A stretch of 64,000 bases of DNA, taken from Terebella lapidaria (lineage: Eukaryota > Annelida > Polychaeta > Terebellida > Terebellidae). How positions within the stretch are numbered: the stretch's first letter is position 1; each line of letters opens with the position of its first letter. The position numbers and the translations under genes are program-made. The stretch covers positions 16,837,001 to 16,901,000 of the forward strand of contig OX424563.1 of assembly GCA_949152475.1 (NCBI GenBank). The letters are read 5' to 3'. Under the pieces are notes generated by a model. The model had not been told where the DNA came from. It was given only the letters and a program-made list of their open reading frames with translations, and searched no databases. Of this stretch, positions 36,691 to 48,900 are shown piece after piece.

Positions 36691-38639
36691 GAGCGTGCAT
36701 GGTGTGTTAAATCTACGACGAGGATGTAAAAGCAAGAATGTTAGTGGGGCAACATGGAAGACGTCATGACCACATTGATTTGTCTTTCCAGCTCGGCAAT
36801 TATTTTTTACATCATTACATGTTTACGAATGACTTGTGTTCCAATTGGCTGCAATTTGTGCTTGTAACAAACATGTACGATACGCCAGATAAGTGAACTC
36901 AAATCCGTGAAACAAATTCGTTTCTAAATCCTGGCGATAACTGTATTGGCCTGCACTTGGAAGTCCAATATGGATTTCCAAAGCAGTTAGCAGCATCGCG
37001 TCAGTAAACACACCAGGCACAAACACGGGAAGTATCACCAGACTATTCCAAGGAGCTGAAGTGCCTCATACTTACATGAATTGAAAATATGTGTTTAAAC
37101 ATGAATTTCATTACGGAGTGTATTGATCTTAAGTTCCTCATAAGTTTATTCGTGATATCAGTGTTGATATAGATAGATGTATGTATATCATAACAACCCT
37201 AAACACTGTGGGACCATTGCATTGATGTCCAAAGGCAATAAGCCTACCAGCAAAGCAGTGCACACTGCTTTTATTACTACTACAACCCGCTCCCATTGCT
37301 CGCTAAAGGCACCACATCGTCACCCCCACACACCCTAGAAAAGCTATGGGCCGACATGTTGTTTATTGACCACATGGAAATCACTTCCTGTTACTACCAG
37401 TTACTGCAGATTCTCAGCCCCCTTGGGACCAGCCGCCAGGCAGTGTTTGCGACCAGCATCATGGATTATGACGGCGTGTTACCCTTACATGTTATGGGAA
37501 CGTATTTTCCCATATATTTGGAGGAAGCTAGGCTAACCTTGTTAGCTGGAATATCACAAATGCCATTACTTGTATACTGAAGAAGGAAAATAATGGTTCT
37601 CCATACAATCAAATAATGCCACCAGTGGCAATGCCATTACCGATAACATTCACCAGATCAAGTAGAAAAACACAGTTTTGCATAGAACTGAAGGGTCAAT
37701 CTCATAAGCAGAGCAAAATAGTCACATCATAAAGGTTCTTCCACATGATTAAGTGTGAGTAAGATATTTGAAAATTGGTGTTCTGGTTGCTAATGCAGTG
37801 CTGCGAATTCACACAACAGGCCACCTCAGTGCGACTATAGGCATCTTCGTTACAACTGCTTTGGATTTATAGTGAATGTGCTGCATATACAACAGAGGAA
37901 ATAGTCAAAGTCAGTGATATGTTTTTGTTCAGTATGAACAAGATTTTGCATATCTGTTTTGCATATCTGTGTCTGAACAGTTTCACTTGAAACATAAATT
38001 TATTTCAGTTAGCTCACAAAAGATCTATGATATGGGGATTTCTCCAGAAATTCCAGAATAAAAAACCATGTGGTTTTGGTTGATAGAAATGCTTCCTACC
38101 TGGAACAAGATTCCATCGCCGTGTTATGATAATTAGGATCCGACCTTGTTTTTGGACCTTCCTGATCGAGCAATGAAAAACACTAATTTGCAATATGAAA
38201 CAACTTGTAGATACACGATTTGTAGATAAAACAAAGTTTAGTGGATACTATCCATTAAAATGAGCTTATTTTTCCAAGTTGAATCTCTGACGCCCATATA
38301 CAAATAAAACAAATATTACACCAGCTGAGTACCTTATCATATGAGTAATGTCACACCTTTTGGCGTGAAAGTGATACGTGAAGGTAAGGTGGTATTATTT
38401 CGAATCGAAGATACCAGGCCGAAAATGATATCCATTTCGGGTATCAAGTAAATTATTTGGGATACATTGTGAGGCCCGGATGTCTGGCATCCATGGGACA
38501 AAATTTTGATTCATTCCTGCACTGGAAGAATTCTTGGAACAAGTAACATTGAGGATTTACATAATTGCAACATAATAATTCTGTGGGTGTCGTTATTTTT
38601 GTTTGACAACGATTCAACATTAATTAGTGGTACGACCAG

Positions 38640-40035
38640 ATGGAATCTAGAAAACAATAGTTATTATTTGCACATATACATGTAAGTGGTGAATGCAAAC
38701 CCTTCTATACAATCTACCATTAAGCACAAATGGTCCATTCTCGGTTTTTTTGTGTCGTAAAAATGCCACTTGAACGGCAAATGTGATCATGACCCCCACC
38801 GGGCTCTGTACACAATGAAATAGTGCATGTGTCACTTGAACATGGTGCCTACTCACCGACCCGTGGGCATTATAAAAACAAAACAGAAAAAAACCTAATC
38901 AATATTCCCTATATCAATCATGACTGCATAATCTCATTCCTCCCGCTCTCCCTTGACCCAATCTCCCAGGACAAAGAAGAAAGGTCATGAGCCGACATCA
39001 TGTTTGTTTGCTAACCTCGGACGGCAAAATCACTTCCACCTAGTACAAATAGGGCTGGAAAGCGGAAGTATGATCGGTGATAAATTCCAATGAAATATTC
39101 GTGAATAAGGCGTCGCCGGGGATAAACCTAATTATCGCCCATTTCTAACAACGTCAATGACTGCTGAAATAACATGCATTGTGTCAAATAACTTTTGCGA
39201 AAGTGCAAAGCAGGTATACTTGCGTCAAAATTCATTAGAATAACAGGCCGTCTGCCGGCAATTTTGCTAGAGCAAGGCTTCATTTGAAGTGCCGTTTTTT
39301 TTCAGTGCCTCTTCGAAGCTTGGATATGTTGTGGAATTGGACAATTGTTATCTTTTACAACAGTTTTTGTATATCTTCATCGTGTATGGATACTTTAATA
39401 CACTAAAGACATCCTTTATATACTTAGAATCACCAAATTAGATGCACCCCCATGTTAGAAGATAGGGAGACGTCAGGTGCTTATCCCCAGTCCAAATAAA
39501 TTCATTGGAATTTGTCATCGATCAGTACTTCCGCTTTCCAGCCCTATGACAACAAAAACTCAGCCCATGTTGGATTAATGACGATGGAGTGTTTGTGACT
39601 GTTACCAGGGATTGTGGGGATTCGTCTGTCACCATGACATGTCATGGAGACTTATTGCTTCCCATTTGATTTGTGGACGCCTCGCTTACTTTGTTAGCTG
39701 AAATGAAATATTGCTCTTACACAGATATGTAACATTCACTCGGAAGCAAAACTGGAAGCAAGATTTAAGCTCTATCCTGAAGTATTCTAGGAGTTTATTC
39801 AATAAAGCTCCCAGTATGAAGAAAAATTTCTTTGATGGCGAAAAAAAATCTTTGATGGCTAAAAAAAATTGTGACTTGATCACATTTTTTCTGTCAATCC
39901 GTTGGAATCTGTTTGTTTGACAATTATGAGACCTGGATAGCCAAAAGCGTTTTCATCGAAAATGGCCGCCATTTTGGGAAAAAATCAAAAAAATATACCT
40001 CCTTGAATTATTTTCAGGTATTTTTCCCAAAAATA
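38640..40035 (+). repeat. Degenerate block S copy and decayed family E fragment
   Basis: TTGACCCAATCTCCCAGGAC, AAGAAGAAAGGTCATGAGCC (near 38955) and GTCACCATGACATGTCATGG (near 39630) repeat 33.33-33.55 kb. The two halves are separated by about 0.5 kb of unrelated DNA (39050-39540) bounded by AGGGCTGGAAAGCGGAAGTA and its inverse TACTTCCGCTTTCCAGCCCT, so that interval is itself an inverted-repeat insertion. 39780-40035 holds an inverted family E 5' fragment (ATATACCTCCTTGAATTATT). No gene recognised. Confidence 0.6.
39046..39547. mobile_element. Inverted-repeat insertion (AGGGCTGGAAAGCGGAAGTA ends)
   Basis: The left end AGGGCTGGAAAGCGGAAGTA near 39049 is matched by TACTTCCGCTTTCCAGCCCT near 39525. 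A further inner pair, CGGTGATAAATTCCAATGAA against TTCATTGGAATTTGTCATCG, continues the inverted repeat to about 45 bases. The interrupted block S reads through without it (33400-33430: CTTCC...TACTA/ACAA). About 0.5 kb, no coding capacity. Flanks look like ACAAAT on the left and TGACAA on the right, so no target duplication can be assigned with confidence. Confidence 0.7.
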
Positions 40036-40399
40036 GCCCCCAACTCTGTGTTGATTTCCTTATGGAGGTTTCATGTCAACCTATCCAATTTGGCCATAAG
40101 GCATGTGTTATGCTATAACATGATATCAGATGCAGAATTTCCTCATAGTTTGCAGTATTTGTCAGGATATATTAGTGACTTTCAATGACATTTTAGCAGG
40201 CATATCTGTTTCATTAAGTTCAAAATAAATGTTTACTAATTAAGAATATGAAATATGAATGAAGTAATTTTTCATCATAATATACGGGAGTGAATTGGAA
40301 TCATGTTGGAAAAGCAATTTTATTATTTTATTCGGGGAGAGCGGGGGTAGCGTTGTAAGATAGCCCACATTCAGCTGTCGTGGTATTGATGATGTGCTC

Positions 40400-41360
40400 G
40401 AGCTCTAATGTCGTCTCCCGCAGTTAGCTGCATTTTCTTGTTTTGCAAAACTTTTAAATGTGGACGACGACGAACGCAATGTAATGACAATACATGTAGT
40501 TTATCTACATAGATCTGGTAACAATGGTACTGCATTAGACAGCAACAATCCTGCACATTTTACTTTCATTCCTTTTGTATTTACATCTTTTGTAAAATGA
40601 TGTATGATCTATCCATCATGGATAACCTTCGCTAAATTAAAGAAAACAAATATATATATAAACCAAAAGTCTGGATTTCTGTCAGTTTTTGAAGCGATTA
40701 TAAACGGTTTTCGTGTTTATGGTGGGGAAGGTTGAGTGGCACTGCACTAAAATATTTCGCTCCAAGGGATACATCATCCTACTTAGCGCCAGTCTGGAAA
40801 GGACACGACCTTTTCCAACTGAATTATGGTTGAACGCCTCAAAGAAAAAGACCCATTGTTGTGATGCCTTTAATATCTAAATTGAGATACGTGACATTCT
40901 CTTAGTGTCGAGTCGGATTCAGTAGTGAAAATCATTATTAATTGTGACACTATGAATGATCATTCGAAGAGCCTTGACAATTATCACCTGTTGACATGTA
41001 CACGTGATACGAATCAGCCAATACACTCCATGGAAGATAATGGGCATGCATTCTGAATATTGATCACCTATTTCCATGAGACCACAGCAAATAATTCATA
41101 ACTTAAACAAACGCGTGGGTTTCATGGCAAGCTTGGTTGCCACCAGCAGCCAATTCATACCAGACCACATCCCTGGTGGTTTTCCATGATATGGTGATTT
41201 GGAACCTCATGGAATTCTTAGACCCCTAAAGTGTCTTGAACATTGGATGAACAAGGAGGGTAATCCTGCCAACGAGTCTGCACCAGACCATTAGCGGATA
41301 ACATTATGATATTCCATATAGGAAATCTTTTGTACCCATAGTGTAGTGGCATCATCACCC
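40400..41360 (+). repeat. Large repeat unit, copy Z, start, with block Q copy 3
   Basis: It repeats GGACGACGACGAACGCAATG, TTCATTCCTTTTGTATTTAC and ATGGTTGAACGCCTCAAAGA in the order seen at 34.55-34.95 kb. It then carries a broken block Q copy (AGTGTCTTGAACATTGGATG at about 41230, AACGAGTCTGCACCAGACCA at 41270). No intact frame. Confidence 0.6.
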
Positions 41361-41539
41361 CGATTTAACTAGAATATGTACCTATTTGTGTCATGATCAA
41401 GGTCTTTAATAACATTATATGATTTATTATCATAACTCTTGATATTCATTATTTTTGTTCAAATACAAGTGTGCTGCAAATATATAGCAAGTGATATGGC
41501 GACATACACATTTCCTGAACACAACCAAGATGTTTCCTA

Positions 41540-42714
41540 GCCCATTTGGGCCGTAATATTTTTTGACGTGATACATTTTCCTATGAATTTAACAGAACAT
41601 ACCTTGGGTCAATATCTAAAGAGGTTTTAATGTTTCAATACATCGTTTTTGGCCATTTTCCAGTCTTTTTAGTGCCGAAAATGGCACTTTTCAATAACAA
41701 AACTTTTGAAAAAAATAAATAAAATTTCAACAAAAAGAAGAAAAATTCGCGAAATTGACGTGATTTGTTTTCTAATTCTGAGCAAGCATGCTATGTTAGG
41801 CCATTTCTAACTTGTATAAAGATGGGAGACCTCAAGCTGCTCGAAAACGTAGGGCCAAAATGGGTCAAAAGGCACAAATTGGCGTCTCGGGACAGAACGC
41901 TTGTAAATAGAGCTTTGGTTTGAATTATGAACAGATGGGAAGTCATATATGTTGGATCTTTTGATGACCTTGAACTTGATCTTAGAAATATGTTTTGGTA
42001 AAGCTCAAGGTTACGTTTAACCTGAAATATCTAAGTTGTCATCTGCTGACGAAATATACTTGCTTTGTGAGAAAGTTATGGAGAGTTATATTAGACTAGG
42101 AGCAGCGCACCTGCTCTCGGAGGTCAAACTGCACCCCTATTGTTCAAGGCCACATCATATACCAAAATGTATGTATGTAAGTATGAGTAAAAGTACATCC
42201 CTAAAAGTACTCTTGAGACTCGTACCTACATTTTGGTATATGATGTGACCTTGAACAATGGGGTGCAGCTTGACCCTAAAAATACGCGTCTTTGGAGACT
42301 GCTGCTCCTGGACTACATGTATATAATGTTGGATCTTTTGGTGTCAGTCTGCATGTCGTGGCCATTTTGGTTTTCCTACGGATGGCGATATAAAACATGT
42401 TGGGTCCGAAATCAAGTCACCATAATTCTGAACCATTTCAAGCAAATAAAAATTCAAATTTCAATCCACATTTTTCCTTTATAATAGGGGCAGTACGGAC
42501 TGTACACTAGACTGCATGGAGATATGGCTTAGTTATTGGCACATTCAAATGCGGAGTCGTTTATGTCGATTTGAGTGGTGACCTTAAATTTGACAATTGA
42601 TGACGTTGAAAGGTCAAAATGTGCACTTTCGTGAAAAAAATGACCATTTCAGACATTGACAGTTTAACACTGTACATTTCTCCGGTAACCTTTCTTAGCC
42701 ATTGGGCTATTAAA
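41540..42714 (+). mobile_element. Family E element, decayed copy with right end
   Basis: GGCCATTTTCCAGTC, TGACCTTGAACTTGATCTTA and GTGACCTTAAATTTGACAAT are family E interior motifs. The right end CCGGTAACCTTTCTTAGCC, ATTGGGCTA matches the 57548 and 15578 copies and is followed by an A run rather than a T run. The left hairpin end was not found. It contains the inverted repeat at 42105-42310. Confidence 0.6.
42105..42310. repeat. Inverted repeat inside the family E copy
   Basis: The left arm (about 42105-42175: CTGCACCCCTATTGTTCAAG, ATACCAAAATGTA) is matched by the right arm (about 42222-42310: TACATTTTGGTATATGATGT, CTTGAACAATGGGGTGCAG). They are separated by about 45 bases and could form a long hairpin. 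It probably arose by an inverted local duplication. Plus-strand frames over it are by-products. Confidence 0.8.
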
Positions 42715-42719
42715 AAAAT

Positions 42720-44710
42720 GGTTCTTTCTTACGCCTCGTTTTATAAAAAAGATGTTTGATCTATTGAATTCATCATGGATAAGCTTTGCTAAATTAACAA
42801 GGCTACAGTCATAACCACTATAGCTCATAGGTGCGTATGGATTTTCTGTCAGTTTTGAGACGAAGATTGTTAGTGGTTCCTTCGTTAGGGGTTAGAAAAG
42901 CTGAGTGACATTGCACCTAAATCTTTCTCTCCAAGGGTACCCATCCTCCTACTTAGCGGCCGTCTGAAAAGGACGCATCCTTTCCCAAGTGAATTATCAC
43001 CGAACGCCTCAAAGTATTTATCATGCCTCTAGGACCTCAATTGTGATAAGTGAGATTTTCTCCACGTCGAGGTTTCACGATTTTTATTTTGTGATGTCTA
43101 AAATGTCAAGCTTCACTTGAAATATACCAGGTAAAATAGTGCTCCGAGCTGCATAGTACCTCAGATAAATAGTTATAACGTTTGAATGAACATGTATTAG
43201 TCACACAACGTTACTTAACATCGTAAAGTAGATCTTTTGCGGGACGAATGTGTTCGTGGGTAAAAAATCTCATTTTCAGCACTCCTGTATAGAATATACT
43301 AGTAGTCTAACGATTGGCTAGAAATACTCGGCTGACCTGGCCAACTAGGCATGATTTTTGCCATGTATGTTATGTAGAAATGCTAGAGTACTGCATAATT
43401 TGTCTACTAATTATGTCTAATATTCTTTCAAAATGCACTGCCACTATTGGAGTTGATTGGGATCTAATGGACAAAGCTTGTCAGTCAATAGCGCAATATC
43501 GATTGAGATCTAATGGACTGTCAGTCAATGACCTGTTCGTCTGTCTCTGTTTCTCAATAGAATTAGTTTTGTTGCTGGTATTATGCTGACATTTCACCAA
43601 ATCAATATCCGATGCCAAAATATTTGCTAGTAATGTCCTTCATATTTTACTGAAATCTCACACCAATTGTCATCGATGGATATATTTATTTAATAAAAAC
43701 CACAATGACTATGAGAGATGTCGTACTCTCATTACTTTGTATGCGGTTTTGCGATGCAATTATGTCCAACCATAACTATTTTGGATAATTTTCATCGATG
43801 AATGGAAATCACAGGGGATTCCTACTCCATGATAAATGCAATAACTGGCTAATTGCGTGTACAATGTATCACGGAGTGGGACGAACGCATGGGTTCTCAT
43901 ACGTCCCCAGTTTCGTTGTTTCACGACATTAATACACACGACAGCAAGAACTAATTTCACGCCTGTCTGATTCCTTGCTGGGCTTTATCTGAGAAAATCA
44001 CGAGACTGGTTGGTTTCAATGTTTTCATTCTGTGATACTTGTGTGAATTATTTGTAGAATCTGCTCGGCAAAAATGTCCGTTTCATATTGTTTAATCTAT
44101 TTGCCAATGTCGTCAAAAATTTATAGCAATAAAATGGATCGGTATTAGTGAGCTTTGTCAACATAAAAAAAACAGACGAAAGCAACCATAAGAAAACCAC
44201 GAATCTGCGAAAACAATATATGCGATGACTCTCGCCAACACCAGTCAGCCTGCCTAATTTATATCGCGATTATATAAAAGTTACAAAATCATTACTTTTA
44301 CATTGAGGACATTTGCACGACGACGGGACAGTACCCAATTTCACCATTGAGTTGATATAACAAAGTGATACCTACCCAATACAATAAAAATGGAATTAAC
44401 CCTTCACAAACCCATAAACACACACACCAAAAACATACGTGGAGCATGTGTGCACTATTTAGGAGCATTATTGCAGCTGATGTACTGACAGTAGAAACAA
44501 TTGTATTACACACTGTCTCTTCCTGATGACGACCATGTCCCTTTAAATTATGTATGTTCGGGCAATATCTCTGTTCCAAAAAGATTCACTTCCTGTTACT
44601 ACTATTTGCAAAGTCAGTCCCTATAAAACCAGTGACAATGGACTGACTGATGCGGTTACCAGTGATTAGATTTTGTCACCAGTATATGTATTGGATATGT
44701 TTTTTTCCTT
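42720..44710 (+). repeat. Large repeat unit, copy Z end and left arm of the 45-kb palindrome
   Basis: 42.83-43.6 kb repeats blocks seen in copies X and Y (ACGCCTCAAAGTATTTATCA near 43004; TGCACTGCCACTATTGGAGT near 43434). 43735-44700 is the inverse of sequence at 45.92-48.0 kb and of parts of 59.2-60.7 kb. Examples are TTTCGTTGTTTCACGACATT near 43912, AAAACCACGAATCTGC near 44193 and GTCAGTCCCTATAAAACCAG near 44613. The 0.7-kb minisatellite element of the right arm is absent here. No gene recognised. Confidence 0.65.
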
Positions 44711-45446
44711 ATGCAGTTGACAAATGCTCAACTAGATGATATATTAGCTTGTCCCACATAATTTTCTACCTGTAGTCCTAATTATGATGTTTTGTGTCGT
44801 ACAAATACGTTGGCATGAATTAGATATGAATATTCCATAAATTATCACACACGAACATTATGCAATGTGCACTACAAAATATCTGGTAACGAGGCTATTA
44901 TGACATACATCCCATATCAATTCATATCTCCATAATTCACATAGGGGCATAAATTTAAAGTTGAAATCAATTTTAAAATCAGCCAAATTTAGCATTCTTG
45001 TTTGTCACGCAAACTTGAAAGTACACCTCGAGATAGACAGGAATATATAAAAAATATGCACAGTTCGACAACAGATACTTGGAAAATTGCCGTTAATCGT
45101 GCATGAAGACAGTGGATAGAGAATGATCGGCCTGTCTACATTGCCGGTTGCCACAGTATCTGTACAAATACCAATGACGTCCTGAGACCGTGTGTAGAAC
45201 ACGCCCGCAAGGCGGGCCGCTTTGAGGAGAAAAATGATGCGAGATTGACTGGCCCGAATTTGAATCTTGATTTGGCAACTCAATTTAGGCAAATGCCCCA
45301 AATTCGTACGATTTCTAATTCTATAGACAAAATAAAGCTACCGCAGAATGAATAAATTTCGTCGATTCTAAAAGTGATTATAGCTTTAATTTTTACCAAT
45401 CATATGATCACCACGCCTACTCCAGGTAGGCTACTTGTCTTATAAT

Positions 45447-45768
45447 GGGTGCGTTTTTTGAGTACGGATCACACACTTTGATCCCGGATCAGGATCAGGT
45501 TTCTGATCCGTACGCAAAAAACACGTTTAACCCCAAAATGTGATAATTTTGGACATGTTTTATAGTAGCTTGGTAAACACATAGCAAATACAATACAAAT
45601 CATTCCCAAAATGAGGGAACAGTGCAACAGCAAATGTTCAGAGCAGTTTTATATAGAGCAGTTTTAGATATCGTTGATTTTTATGGTCTTTCTGATCCCA
45701 GATCACTAACCTGATCCGTACGCTTCTTGTGGGACAACGTAATCCCGCGACCCAAAACGCACAATCAT
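45447..45768. mobile_element. MITE-like element with GTGCGTTTT ends
   Basis: The left end is GGTGCGTTTTTTGAGTACGG and the right end is the imperfect inverse, GCGACCCAAAACGCACAATC. Inside are repeated GATCCGTACGC segments (near 45504 and 45713). It lies in the spacer of the large palindrome. About 0.32 kb, non-coding. The target duplication is unclear, so the superfamily is not assigned. Confidence 0.5.
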
Positions 45769-45919
45769 TTGATTACCGTTTTCCATTTTTTTTAAGGTTC
45801 CGTTAATAGAACTCGTGTTTCTATGGAGCGTTGTCTTGGTGAATTTGTTACCTATAGGTTTGACATTATAGGACAATGGGGAGTGATTCACTGCAGTAAA
45901 TGCATAAAGAAAATCATAT

Positions 45920-48900
45920 CCAATACATGTACTGGTGACAAAATCTGGTAACCGCATCAGTCAGTCCATTGACACTGGTCCCACGGGGACTGACTTTCTG
46001 TGTAAATACTAGTAACAGGAACTGATTCTTGCCGTCTGAGGATAGCGGACAAACATGATGTCGTCTCGTGACCTTTCACCATCTCTTGGAAATGGGATAA
46101 ACTTAGAGGATGTGCGGGTAATATACATGCACTAGCTGCAAAGGATTCCTTGAAATCCATCAAAGAATTTCCTACCGCTGTTTAGTTTGAGCTTCAGCCT
46201 GTCCTGGTCATTATATCAGTAAAACATGATACAATGAGTTTCGTCAACCAACTGGTGGGATCTGTGTATCAACCAATATATGGCTTAGTACAAGGTTTTG
46301 GTGATGACAATAAAAAATTAACATCAAACATTTTGGAATAGCGACAAAGCCCGATCAAACAAACTTTAAAGCAGTACTGTCGTCACCAAGTCTGGGGCAG
46401 ACACTGTGTAATACGATTGTATCTACTTACTAGTACATCTGCTAGAATATTTGCATATGCTCTTTCTATGTTTTTGATGTGTGTGTTTAGGGGTCTGTTA
46501 GTTTGGGAAAGGTTATGGTGGGTGTTTTATCTCAATAAAAACTATTTATTAGATCACATCAATATCGAAATTGGTTGCTATCCCGCCGTCCGGCAAAGGT
46601 CATCTGTATGAAGCACAATGATTTTGTAACGTTTATATTCTTGACATAAATGTGGCAAGGCTGACTGGTGTTTGTACAGAGCTCCTGTGGTGACACACAA
46701 AAAATATTTATTAATCTGTGCACACAATTTAACAATTCGTGCGCATGAAATACTGATTCGTATACACGAAATACTAATTTGTGGCCAGGAAATACTAATT
46801 TGTGGGCGCGAAATACTAATTTGTGGCCACGAAATACTAATTTGTGGGCATGAAATACTAACTCGTGGCCACAAAATACTAATTCGTGCGCACGAATTGT
46901 GGGCACGATGTAACAAATCATGGGCACCATTTAACAATTTGTGCGCACGATTTAACAATTCGTGGGCACGATTTAACAATTTGTGCACACAAATTACTAA
47001 ACCGTGCACACAATTTAACAATTGTGGCCACGAATTAACAATCTGTGGGCACGATTTACTATTTCATGCACACAAAATACTAATTCCTGGGCAGGAAATA
47101 CTAATTTGTGGGCATGAAATACTAATTCGTGCCCATGAATTGGTAAATCGTGCCCACAGCTTAGACATACCAATTCGTGGCCACTAAATACTAAAATTGT
47201 TCAATTGTGCGCACGAATTGTTAAATCGTGCCCACGGGATATTTAAGGTAATCCGTGTGCACGAATTAACAATTCGTGCTCACGCTTTAGCAATTACTCA
47301 TTCATGCACACGAATTATTGAAACGTGCGCACGGATTAATAAATATTCTCGGTACATCACCTCAGGGGCTCCGTATGTTTGCGAGAGTCTTCTCAGATCT
47401 TTTTTTTTTTACAGATTCGTGATTTTCCTATATGGTTGCTTTTGTCTCGTTTTTTATGCTGATAATGCTCCGAACACAAGACAATTTCATTGCTGAAAAA
47501 TTTCATTGACATTTTAATACTTAATAGACTGGAAAACATTGAAACTGACATTTTTGCCCAGCACATGCTAAAAATAACCCAGCTGCGCCACACAAATATC
47601 GCACAGTGAATACATTGAAACAAAGCAGTGTCGTGATTTTCTCAGATAAGACCAACGAGGATTCAGACAAGCGTGAAATGAGTTCTTGCTGGCGTGTGTA
47701 TTAATGTCGTAAAACAACGAAACTGCAAGACGAAACTGCAGGGTCTGTATTGCTTGGTCCCCTGTTGGTCACTGCTGGATGAAAGGTCAAAGAAGATCAT
47801 TTTGAAGATGATCTTCACGTACATTCCTATGGGAAAACCAATGCGTTCGTTCCACTCCGTGATATATTGTACACACACTGAGCAGATCATTGCATTTATC
47901 ACAATGTGGGAATCCGCCAACAAAGTAATGAGAATATGCTTCTTTCTCAGGAACAACTGTTATCTTCTTCCAACACAAATGTTGCCGTGAGATAACAGGA
48001 ACGTAGCCACCCATACATGTAGCAGCTACTATATATGTTTTAATCGTATTAAATATTCTAGTAGGTTCATGTGACAGTGAGTATTTTGCTGAAACCTGAA
48101 ACTCGGGTTTGAGTGATGAAATTTATATATGTGAATTATGTTACGTCGTAATTAAGAGAGTAAATGAAGCGAATTCCAAATCCTGAAATTACAACAAATG
48201 CATTGGCTTGCTCATATGAGCAGATTATTGGGTTGCTGCAAGTTTTGACACCCCCTAGGTGTACAGTTATTGTCGACCCTCATAATTACGTTTGTAGTCT
48301 CACATGCTGTCCAGAGTTGTTCCATTGTAAAATAACCATCATAATATCATATTTGGTTGTGTGTTTATTTGCATGCTCTAATGCTATTTAATGCTTCCCT
48401 AAACTGTGACATTTCTTATGGATTTTTAGGCTGTCAAGCAATGTCAATTAGTTAATGTTTCATGCCTGTGTGGTGATAATATTGTGTCTCAGCTATTGAG
48501 GTTAGCCATGCATCCGCATATCACACAAAGCAATAAGTCTCCATAACATGTCATGGTGACAGACGACACCCCCACATTCCATTCACAGTCACAAACACTC
48601 TATTGTGACTGGTTCCACTGGGGCTCACACTCTTCTGTAACTAGTAGTAACAGGAAGTGATTTCTGCCATCAGAGGACTACAAACAAAAAAGATCCCGGC
48701 TGGCGACCTATCTTCTTCTGACCCGGGAGATTGGACAAGGGGGAGGAAAGGAGGAGGCTATGAGTGCTTGATTTCGGGATGTTCCATGGGATTGATGCCA
48801 TTATTATTTTGTTGTGTACCGAGATAATTGCCATTCAGATGGGATTTTGAGGATGCAAATAAAACAATTAATGACCCATTCGTACATAATGGAAAATACA

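Larger units (their letters stand above)
34600..38620 (+). repeat. Large repeat unit, copy Y (blocks R, S and partial F)
   Basis: Sister of copy X without its three insertions. Landmarks in order are TTCATTCCTTTTGTATTTAC (34652), TGGCTGAACGCCTCAAAGAA (34928), GATGCGAGCACTCCCTCCAC (35228), TGCACTGCCACTATTGGAAT (35514), the 21-bp array (36361), GGGACCATTGCATTGATGTC (37210) and GCTGCATATACA (37880). Frames at 35071 (102 codons), 35653 (85), 35907 (78) and 37296 (94) are fragments of possible former coding sequence. None is recognisable. Confidence 0.75.

Noticed and set aside
36325..36735. RNA polymerase II tail-like domain
   Set aside because: The YDSISPT heptads come from a 21-bp minisatellite, and no polymerase sequence is nearby.
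46672..47187. 171-codon heptad-repeat protein
   Set aside because: It is explained by a 21-bp non-coding unit; frames are open on both strands and no start or flanking gene structure supports it.
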